Assembly (NCBI GenBank): GCA_902489225.1
Contig: CABTZA010000096.1
Coordinates: forward strand, 1 to 6,958
Source: an uncultured Collinsella sp.
Lineage (GTDB): Bacteria; Actinomycetota; Coriobacteriia; Coriobacteriales; Coriobacteriaceae
Length of the DNA stretch: 6,958 nt
Direction: 5' to 3'
A program made the position numbers and the translations under genes. Under the pieces are notes generated by a model that was not told the origin of the DNA, did not search any database, and saw only the letters and a program-made list of their open reading frames with translations. How positions within the stretch are numbered: position 1 is the stretch's first letter; the number at the start of each line of letters is the position of its first letter. Of this stretch, positions 1 to 5,371 are shown in pieces.

Positions 1-512
1 CGCGAGTGGTAACGACCGCGGATATACGGGATCATGCAGAAGCTGCAGAAGCGGTTGCAGCCATCGGAAATCTTGACGTAGGCGACAGCACCCTCGACGG
101 TACGTTTGACCTGCGGGATATAGGCTGCAATCTCACGCTCGACACCCAGCACGCCATCGATGACCGCCACGATGCCATCTTCCTCGTCGGCCTTCACAAA
201 GGCAGCGACCTCGGGCAGCTCGTCAGGCAGGTCGTCGCCATAGCGCGACGGCACACAGCCGCACATGACGATGGGGCAAGAACGAACGCCGTCCTGAACC
301 TCGTTGGCGAGCTCGAGCGTGGTCTCGATGCTCTCGGACGTTGCGGAGGCAAGGAACGAGCATGTATTGACGATGGCGATATCGGCATCCTGCGGGTCGA
401 ATGCTTCATCGTAGCCTGCAGCGGTCAAAAGAGAACGCATGCGGTCGGTGTCAACCTCGTTCTTAGCGCACCCGAGGGTGATGTAGAGCACGGAGCCCAA
501 CGGTGTATCCAT
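1..512 (-). CDS. rimO: Ribosomal protein uS12 methylthiotransferase RimO (N-terminal 170 residues; 3' end outside window)
   Basis: Radical-SAM enzyme that adds a methylthio group to a conserved aspartate of ribosomal protein uS12, acting in the cytoplasm with two [4Fe-4S] clusters. I translated the minus strand from the ATG at 512-510. The N-terminal methylthiotransferase domain holds the auxiliary-cluster cysteines Cys15 (in LGCAKNEVD), Cys51 (in NTCSF) and Cys86 (in CGCVP). The radical-SAM domain begins near residue 145, with the CxxxCxxC cluster motif at Cys152, Cys156 and Cys159 (DGCNRFCSFCMIPYIRG). LGCAKN with an acidic residue soon after, and the motif followed by RGxxxS, fit RimO better than its tRNA-modifying paralogue MiaB. 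The window ends just after the radical-SAM cysteines, so most of the SAM barrel and the C-terminal TRAM domain are missing here. It lies 27 nt after yajQ as the last visible operon gene. GTG at codon 8 is a possible but less likely start. Confidence 0.93.
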   Translation of the reverse strand, partial: MDTPLGSVLYITLGCAKNEVDTDRMRSLLTAAGYDEAFDPQDADIAIVNTCSFLASATSESIETTLELANEVQDGVRSCPIVMCGCVPSRYGDDLPDELPEVAAFVKADEEDGIVAVIDGVLGVEREIAAYIPQVKRTVEGAVAYVKISDGCNRFCSFCMIPYIRGRYHS

Positions 513-524
513 GTTGGAGAGCGG

Positions 525-530
525 TCCTTT
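525..530 (-). promoter_or_regulatory. Ribosome binding site of rimO with a long spacer
   Basis: AAAGGA lies in the short gap after yajQ. The distance from its last base to the ATG at 512 is 12 nt, longer than the 6 nt at the other three starts in this window. No better purine run or in-frame start codon lies closer, so the ATG still looks right, but initiation may be weaker or helped by coupling to yajQ translation. Confidence 0.55.
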
Positions 531-539
531 CGAATGATA

Positions 540-1037
540 TTAGCGGTAGTTGGTGAACTGCAGCGGCTGGCCGTAGTCCTGGTCGCGCAGAAACTGGATC
601 ACGGTCTGCAACGCGTCCTTCGAAGCAGAGGAAACACGCAGCTTGTCGGCCTCGATGGTCACCTTGACCTTGAGCTTTTGGTCCTTGATGTCCTTGTTGA
701 TCTTCTTGGCGGTCGCCTGGTCGATACCCTCGACGATATGGCCGAGCACGCGCACGGTGCCGCCCGATGCCGCCTGCGGAGCATCCCACGAGACAGCCTT
801 GAGGTCGATGCCGCGCTTGATGAGCTTGGAGCTCAGCACGTCGATAATCTGCTTAGAGACAAAGTCAGCCGGGGCGCTGATCGTAAAGAGCTTGTCGCCC
901 TTCGAAAGCTCGATCGTGGCGCCGGAATCCTTAAGGTCATAGCGCTGGGAAATCTCGCGCGTGGTCTGCTGGAAGGCGTTGTCGACCTCTTGCATGTTGA
1001 CCTCGGACACGACGTCGAAGCTGGAATCTTTAGCCAT
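540..1037 (-). CDS. yajQ: YajQ family protein (UPF0234), putative nucleotide/cyclic-di-GMP binding protein
   Basis: Complete 165-residue cytoplasmic protein of the YajQ/UPF0234 family, close to the family's usual length of about 160. Visible hallmarks are the start SFDVVSEVNMQEVDNAF, the central KLIKRGIDLKAVSWD, the stretch GIDQATAKKINKDIKDQKLK, and the end GQPLQFTNYR, all matching the E. coli YajQ pattern from memory. The family folds as two ferredoxin-like domains. Known: the Xanthomonas member binds cyclic di-GMP and acts as a transcription co-regulator; in most other bacteria the role is unknown, and nucleic-acid binding has been proposed. The start is ATG with AAAGGA six nt upstream. It lies 26 nt after the RodZ-like gene and 27 nt before rimO, so it is very probably co-transcribed. 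Family assignment is firm; function in this organism is open. Confidence 0.94.
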   Translation of the reverse strand: MAKDSSFDVVSEVNMQEVDNAFQQTTREISQRYDLKDSGATIELSKGDKLFTISAPADFVSKQIIDVLSSKLIKRGIDLKAVSWDAPQAASGGTVRVLGHIVEGIDQATAKKINKDIKDQKLKVKVTIEADKLRVSSASKDALQTVIQFLRDQDYGQPLQFTNYR

Positions 1038-1043
1038 GATGTT

Positions 1044-1049
1044 TCCTTT
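1044..1049 (-). promoter_or_regulatory. Ribosome binding site of yajQ
   Basis: AAAGGA is followed by a 6-nt spacer before the ATG at 1037-1035. It sits in the 26-nt gap after the RodZ-like stop codon and fixes the yajQ start. A 7-bp inverted repeat ends only a few bases upstream of it. Confidence 0.75.
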
Positions 1050-1051
1050 CG

Positions 1052-1080
1052 CGTACGAGCGGCTTAGTAGCTATCGTACG
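1052..1080 (-). repeat. Perfect 7-bp inverted repeat around the RodZ-like stop codon
   Basis: CGTACGA at 1052-1058 and TCGTACG at 1074-1080 are reverse complements separated by 15 nt. In the transcript they could form a hairpin whose loop holds the TAA stop of the RodZ-like gene (1066-1064), just upstream of the yajQ ribosome binding site. No U-run follows, so it does not look like an intrinsic terminator. The CGTACG core is itself palindromic. Function, if any, is unknown. Confidence 0.4.
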
Positions 1081-2593
1081 AATAGTCGGTAGAATCGGTG
1101 GGTGTCTGACCGTCAGTTGCGGTATCGGCGCCATCCGTGGACTGGGCATCGGTACCGTCGGAGGTGTCGGTACCATCGGTGGTATCGGCACCATCGGTGG
1201 TGTCGGTACCATCAGAACTTTCACCATTCTCGGAATCAGTCGTCTCCTTCTTGGGAACGGTGATCGTCACACGCGCCACGCCCGAGGTCTTGGTATCGTA
1301 ACGGACCTTTTCACCGTTCTTGGTAACGGTGACATCGGAAGGCTTGGACGTGGTGATCTCGATCGAGGACTCGGGCGTGTACTCCTGCTCAAAGGGGCCA
1401 GTCGCTTGGGCGCCATAGACCGACTTGCCATCGACCTTGACCTCAATCCACGCGGTCTTTCCCTTGGCAACGGAGACTTTGACCTTCGTGACCTCGTTCT
1501 CTTCCTTCTTGGCCGTCGTCTTGGTAGCGTCCGAGTCAGTCGACTCATTCGTCGCCTCATCGGTGTCTTCGTCCTCGTCGACCGTTTCGGTCTTCTTAGA
1601 AGACTTCTTGGTCGTCGTCTTGGTAGCAGTGGGCGTCTCGGGCGTGGTCTCGGGCGCCGAAGATGCGCAGCCGCGCAGAAGCACCACGATGAGCACAATC
1701 AACAGCAGCGCAACGGCACCGATGCCGGCGTAGACGATACGCGGATCGAGCCCGTTGTTTTGAGGAGTACGTGATCCGCCGCGTCCACGATTGGAGCTGC
1801 TGCGGCCGCCTCCCTGAGGCATACAGCCACGATTGCTATCGGATCGGCCGCGATAGCCACCCTGGCCCTGAAGGCTGCGCTGACCCGAACGGGGCGCAAG
1901 TTCACCGCGGCCTTGATAGCCACGCTGGCCCGAACGCGGAGCCGAAGAGCGCTGGCCATACGGCTGCGACTGAGAACGAAGACGCGGCGTCACCTGCGTG
2001 GTATCGGCGTCCGCATAGCCGCCACGAGAGCGACCAGAAGAGACCCCACGGTAACCGCGATCGGAATAGCCGCCGTCGCCGTAGCCGGCACGAGGGTCAC
2101 GCGCCACGCCTCGGGCAGCGGGAAGTGCACGGTCCTCGGGCATCGGCGTACTGCGGAACCGGTCACGCTGTGAGCGAATCTCCTCGCCCGAACCCGTCTC
2201 GGTAATATAACCGGCCTGCTGAGGACGCTGTCCATAGCGGGTCGAACGACCGCCCTGAACCATCAGGAAGCGCCCGTTATCGACCGAGGAACGCGAATTG
2301 ACGTAGCCGGCGGCGTCCTGAAAACGATCGCCCTGCTGCGAGGTCTCGCGTTCATATGCCATGAGGTCATCAAAATAAGCGTTGACGACCTCGCGCGGGT
2401 TAAGCCCCAAAAAGCGAGCATAGCTCGAAATCATGCCCTGCGCATAGCCGCGCGGGGGCATCGATGCAAAGTTACCGGTCTCGAAAAACTCGATGATCTG
2501 CGGCCTGATTTTGATGGTGTTGGCGACCTGCTGGATGGAAAGGCCCATCCGGCGACGCTGCTCGAGCAGCATGTCACCAAAGCGTGCAGCCAT
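1064..2593 (-). CDS. RodZ-like membrane protein: N-terminal helix-turn-helix, Arg/Gly-rich linker, one TM segment, DUF4115-like domain
   Basis: Single-pass membrane protein of 509 residues with RodZ architecture; RodZ links the MreB cytoskeleton to the cell-wall elongation machinery. Residues 1-75 form the Cro/Xre-like HTH_25 domain (LSIQQVANTIKIRPQIIEFF, then PRGYAQGMISSYARFLGLN). Residues 100-280 are low-complexity and rich in Arg, Gly, Ser and Gln, with several RGG/RG/GYRG motifs and a 15-residue tandem duplication at 218-247. The membrane segment is 286-306 (IVYAGIGAVALLLIVLIVVLL). Outside lie a Thr/Lys/Glu/Asp-rich stretch (311-367), a DUF4115-like beta domain (about 368-448, with AWIEVKVDGK and VTVTKNGEKVRY), and an acidic tail with TDGxDT hexapeptide repeats (453-495). 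It is longer than E. coli RodZ (337 residues). The ATG overlaps the ftsK stop in TGATG and has GGAGG six nt upstream. Domain order is confident; an MreB link in this organism is inference. Other HTH-membrane regulators are an alternative. Confidence 0.85.
   Translation of the reverse strand: MAARFGDMLLEQRRRMGLSIQQVANTIKIRPQIIEFFETGNFASMPPRGYAQGMISSYARFLGLNPREVVNAYFDDLMAYERETSQQGDRFQDAAGYVNSRSSVDNGRFLMVQGGRSTRYGQRPQQAGYITETGSGEEIRSQRDRFRSTPMPEDRALPAARGVARDPRAGYGDGGYSDRGYRGVSSGRSRGGYADADTTQVTPRLRSQSQPYGQRSSAPRSGQRGYQGRGELAPRSGQRSLQGQGGYRGRSDSNRGCMPQGGGRSSSNRGRGGSRTPQNNGLDPRIVYAGIGAVALLLIVLIVVLLRGCASSAPETTPETPTATKTTTKKSSKKTETVDEDEDTDEATNESTDSDATKTTAKKEENEVTKVKVSVAKGKTAWIEVKVDGKSVYGAQATGPFEQEYTPESSIEITTSKPSDVTVTKNGEKVRYDTKTSGVARVTITVPKKETTDSENGESSDGTDTTDGADTTDGTDTSDGTDAQSTDGADTATDGQTPTDSTDYSYDSY
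1151..1222 (-). repeat. Four tandem 18-bp units coding a Thr/Asp/Gly hexapeptide repeat
   Basis: Four consecutive imperfect 18-bp units begin at 1151, 1169, 1187 and 1205, each starting ggtacc or ggcacc on the plus strand. A degenerate further unit lies at 1127-1144. Read on the minus strand they encode hexapeptides of the form DG(T/A)DT(T/S) in the extracytoplasmic tail of the RodZ-like protein. The 18-bp period keeps frame, so gain or loss of units would change tail length without breaking the gene. Confidence 0.8.
1853..1942 (-). repeat. 45-bp tandem duplication in the Arg/Gly-rich linker of the RodZ-like protein
   Basis: Two 15-residue units lie side by side: residues 218-232 (APRSGQRGYQGRGEL, 1942-1898) and 233-247 (APRSGQRSLQGQGGY, 1897-1853). 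APRSGQR is identical in both, and the rest keeps Gln-Gly spacing. The copies have diverged at several residues, so this is not a very recent duplication. Confidence 0.75.
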
Positions 2594-5370
2594 CAGAATC
2601 CTCCAAACTCACGATCTTCACGTGCCATCTCGGCGTCGACAGACTCCAGCGCGGCAAGCCCCTCCTCGTCCAGCAGGACCTCGCGCGGCTTGGAACCGTC
2701 GGGCGGACCGACGACACCCTTTTCTTCCAGCATGTCCATAATACGCCCGGCGCGCGCATAGCCAACCTTGAGGCGGCGTTGCAGCCCAGATGTGGAGCCC
2801 AGCTGCGATTCCACCACAATATGGGCGGCCTCCCAGATAAGAGGGTCGTCATCTTGCGGCTCGGCAACGCCCGTGCGAACAACGCCGCCACCAGCCATGG
2901 ACATGGAAGCGGGCGCCACGGCAGACAGGATCTCCTCGTGGTAGTCGGGCTCGCTTTGCGACTTAACGAACTCGACGATCTCGTTGATCTCGTCGTCCGA
3001 GACAAAACAGCCCTGGATACGGCGGGGCTTGCCCCAGTCGACTTTTGAGAACAGCATGTCGCCCAAACCAGTAAGCTTTTCGGCGCCCATCTGGTCGATA
3101 ATGACGCGGGAATCGATGCCCGTAGCCACGTTAAAGGCGATACGGTTGGTGATGTTGGCCTTAATAAGGCCCGTCACCACGTTGGAGCTGGGGCGCTGCG
3201 TAGCCACGATAAGGTGAATACCGGCAGCACGGCCCAGCTGGGCGATACGGACGATCGAGGCCTCGACATCCTTGCCGGCTACCATCATCAGGTCCGAAAG
3301 CTCGTCGATGATGATGACCAGATAGGGCATCTTTTGCGGCGGGTTATCGTAATGCTCAAACTCGCCGGCGGCCTGCTTTTCGTTATAGGTCGAGATCTTG
3401 CGCACGTTAAGGCGCTCGAAGACCTTCAGGCGGCGCTCCATCTCGGACACCGCCCACTGCAAGGCACTCGCGGCCTGCTTGGGCTCGGTCACTACGGGCA
3501 CGTAAAGGTGCGGCAGGCCGTTATAGCCCGCAAGCTCGACGCGCTTGGGGTCGACCATGATCAGACGAACGTCCTCGGGAAGGGCGCGCATGAGCAAGGT
3601 CGTGATGATGGAGTTGATCATGACCGACTTACCGGAACCGGTGGTACCGGCGATAAGCAGGTGGGGCATCTTGGCGAGGTCGGCGACAACCGGCGTGCCC
3701 TCGGCATCGCGACCGATGGCAAGCTCGAGCGGACCGCCCTTCACATAGGGAAGCACGTCGCCCAGGTTGACGTTCTGACGCTTGCGATTGGGAATCTCGA
3801 TACCGACGAGCGAGGTGCCGGGGATCGGCGCGAAGATGCGCACCGACTGGGCGGCAAGCGAAAGCGCGATATCGTCCTCGAGGCTCGAGATCTTGCTCAC
3901 GCGCTCGCCCTCACCGGGCTGCAGCTTAAAGGTCGTGACCGTGGGACCGGCAATCCAGCCGACAACGCGGGCGCTACGGCCAAACTCAAGCAAGGTGGAC
4001 TGCAACGACTCGGCAGTCTGTTCCAGCTCCTTGTCAGAAGACGCGGAGGACGCCGACTGCGGATTGGCGTGCAGGATTTCGAGCGGCGGAAGCTTGAGGC
4101 CGTCCTCTTGTTCGCCCTCGGCATCGGCAACGGTACCGTCCGCTCCCCCATCGCTAGCCGCAGCCGATTCGACAGCACTCAAGGCAGGCGCATCGGCAAC
4201 CTTGGGATGCTTCAAGAAATCGGGGATCTGAGGTGCTGCCGAGACAGGATTCACGGCAAACGGCGGCTCGGACTCGTCGATCTTATCGGGGTCGTCTTCC
4301 ATCGAAAGCTGACCGGTTACCTGGTCGCGCTTTGCATGGCGACGCGGCAGCAAAGTTGTCTTTGCGGTCTCAATCGGAGCCTCGTCGTCCTCGTCATCGC
4401 CATCGGTGAGCTCAATCTCGCTCTCGGACCAAGACGGGTCGGGCTCACTCGTATTGAGTTTGGGCGCAGCCTTGCCCTTCTTGGCATGGCGGCGCGGCAA
4501 CAGCGTCGTCTTAGCGCGCTCAGCTTCCACGGCATCGGACACTTCGACAAACGGATCCTCGTCCTCGTCGTCATCGTCCAAAACCGGGTCCACATCGTTG
4601 CCCATGACCGTGGTCACGGCAGCATCGGAGCCCTTTTGACGAAGAATGCTCAGGTGAGGACGGGCAACGCCGGGCACCGACAGGGCCTCATCGTCACCCC
4701 ACGGACTCGCGTTAACATCGGCACGACGGCGCTCGGCAAAATCGGCCGCACGGTCGCGAGCAGAGCGCAAAACGCCGCCCACCGAAAAGCCGATGATGAC
4801 CAAGCCCACGACGACAAGGCCCAACAGGACCACCATCGCGATAGGCTTACCCAGGGCATTCTGCAGCGCACTCGCAATAAACGCACCAATGTAGCCACCC
4901 GAGGCGGACAGATTTTGCGGCGTGAACATAAGGTCGCACGAGTCGCTCGTACCTGGCACCATCAACGAAAGAATGGAGACGACGGCGATAAAGACCACGG
5001 CGCCGCCCGCAACAGAGCGCGCGTTGAGCGGCGAGTCCTCGCCTAAAAAGAGCGTGGCGGCAAACAGCAAAATGACGATCGGCAGCACGTAGGCGCCCAG
5101 ACCAAAGCCCAAGTGGTAGAAACCGGCAACCGCAGCCGTAACGGGCGCAGTCGCCGGCGAAATCACGGCAATAAAGGACGCAATCGCCAAAACAGCAATG
5201 ACCACGCCGGCGATATCGCGGTTGGCCGAGGGCTCGACCAAGGGCTCGAAATCATCGAACTCGGACTCGTGGCCCTTATTGGCACGCAGATGGGAACCGG
5301 CACCCTTAGCAGATGCCGGTTGGTTGTTGGCCTTATTGCCTTTGGCGTTTTGTGCAGATCCGCGCGCCAA
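2593..5370 (-). CDS. ftsK: DNA translocase FtsK/SpoIIIE
   Basis: Membrane-anchored hexameric ATPase that pumps chromosomal DNA through the closing septum and brings the terminus region to XerCD/dif; 925 residues. After a basic tail, hydrophobic segments lie near residues 52-70, 78-109 (probably two), 119-138 and 175-200, giving four or five membrane passes. Residues 205-445 are a charged, low-complexity linker with the acidic run DDDDEDED (264-271) and two identical AKTTLLPRRHAK motifs (286-297, 336-347). The motor follows: alpha part about 450-540, Walker A GTTGSGKS at 575-582, Walker B ending in DE at 689-690, then the conserved ATQRPSSNVVTGLIKANI (723-740). The winged-helix gamma domain (about 841-905: LQRRLKVGYARAGRIMD and GPPDGSKPREVL) reads DNA polarity sequences. 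The start is TTG at 5370-5368 with GGAGG six nt upstream; the next in-frame Met is at residue 148, after the membrane segments begin. One nt separates it from rnj. The frame is intact throughout. Confidence 0.97.
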   Translation of the reverse strand: MARGSAQNAKGNKANNQPASAKGAGSHLRANKGHESEFDDFEPLVEPSANRDIAGVVIAVLAIASFIAVISPATAPVTAAVAGFYHLGFGLGAYVLPIVILLFAATLFLGEDSPLNARSVAGGAVVFIAVVSILSLMVPGTSDSCDLMFTPQNLSASGGYIGAFIASALQNALGKPIAMVVLLGLVVVGLVIIGFSVGGVLRSARDRAADFAERRRADVNASPWGDDEALSVPGVARPHLSILRQKGSDAAVTTVMGNDVDPVLDDDDEDEDPFVEVSDAVEAERAKTTLLPRRHAKKGKAAPKLNTSEPDPSWSESEIELTDGDDEDDEAPIETAKTTLLPRRHAKRDQVTGQLSMEDDPDKIDESEPPFAVNPVSAAPQIPDFLKHPKVADAPALSAVESAAASDGGADGTVADAEGEQEDGLKLPPLEILHANPQSASSASSDKELEQTAESLQSTLLEFGRSARVVGWIAGPTVTTFKLQPGEGERVSKISSLEDDIALSLAAQSVRIFAPIPGTSLVGIEIPNRKRQNVNLGDVLPYVKGGPLELAIGRDAEGTPVVADLAKMPHLLIAGTTGSGKSVMINSIITTLLMRALPEDVRLIMVDPKRVELAGYNGLPHLYVPVVTEPKQAASALQWAVSEMERRLKVFERLNVRKISTYNEKQAAGEFEHYDNPPQKMPYLVIIIDELSDLMMVAGKDVEASIVRIAQLGRAAGIHLIVATQRPSSNVVTGLIKANITNRIAFNVATGIDSRVIIDQMGAEKLTGLGDMLFSKVDWGKPRRIQGCFVSDDEINEIVEFVKSQSEPDYHEEILSAVAPASMSMAGGGVVRTGVAEPQDDDPLIWEAAHIVVESQLGSTSGLQRRLKVGYARAGRIMDMLEEKGVVGPPDGSKPREVLLDEEGLAALESVDAEMAREDREFGGF
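2600..2604 (-). promoter_or_regulatory. Strong ribosome binding site of the RodZ-like gene, inside ftsK
   Basis: GGAGG lies within the last codons of ftsK, with a 6-nt spacer to the ATG at 2593-2591. Together with the TGATG stop/start overlap it decides the start and indicates translational coupling to ftsK. Confidence 0.85.
4330..4365 (-). repeat. Second copy of the duplicated FtsK linker motif AKTTLLPRRHAK
   Basis: Encodes FtsK residues 336-347. It is identical in protein to the copy at 4480-4515, exactly 50 residues away, and is also preceded by an acidic stretch (DGDDEDDEAP). The two 36-bp copies differ at 7 bases, all synonymous, in 7 of 12 codons. Confidence 0.9.
4480..4515 (-). repeat. 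First copy of the duplicated FtsK linker motif AKTTLLPRRHAK
   Basis: Encodes FtsK residues 286-297, just after the acidic run DDDDEDED and VEVSDAVEAER. The motif combines a small hydrophobic core (LLP) with a basic end (RRHAKK), in the otherwise poorly conserved region between the membrane domain and the motor. Confidence 0.9.
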
Positions 5371-5371
5371 A

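Noticed and set aside
1..512. MiaB rather than RimO
   Set aside because: The N terminus has LGCAKNEVD, typical of RimO, instead of the GCQMN form of MiaB, and the radical-SAM motif context fits RimO.
513..539. Terminator or promoter between yajQ and rimO
   Set aside because: The 27-nt gap has no stable stem followed by a U-run and no convincing -35/-10 pair.
6..1067. 353-codon open frame on the plus strand
   Set aside because: Antisense to both rimO and yajQ, which have firm family motifs; it spans their junction and matches no family I recognise.
1127..1222. Short tandem repeats suggesting a CRISPR array or iteron origin
   Set aside because: The units are contiguous without spacers, keep a multiple of three, and encode a regular hexapeptide within a gene.
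1406..2205. Several overlapping plus-strand frames opposite the RodZ-like gene
   Set aside because: They are products of low-complexity, repeat-rich coding sequence on the other strand, with no motif or sound ribosome binding site.
3214..5046. 610-codon open frame on the plus strand opposite ftsK
   Set aside because: It lies wholly antisense to a clear, full-length FtsK, has no recognisable domain, and its composition (His, Arg, Leu, Gly, Asp rich) is that of a reverse-strand shadow of a GC-rich gene.
2593..5370. Frameshift or fusion in ftsK suggested by the long acidic linker
   Set aside because: The frame is continuous, the membrane and motor domains are both complete, and long variable linkers are normal for FtsK.
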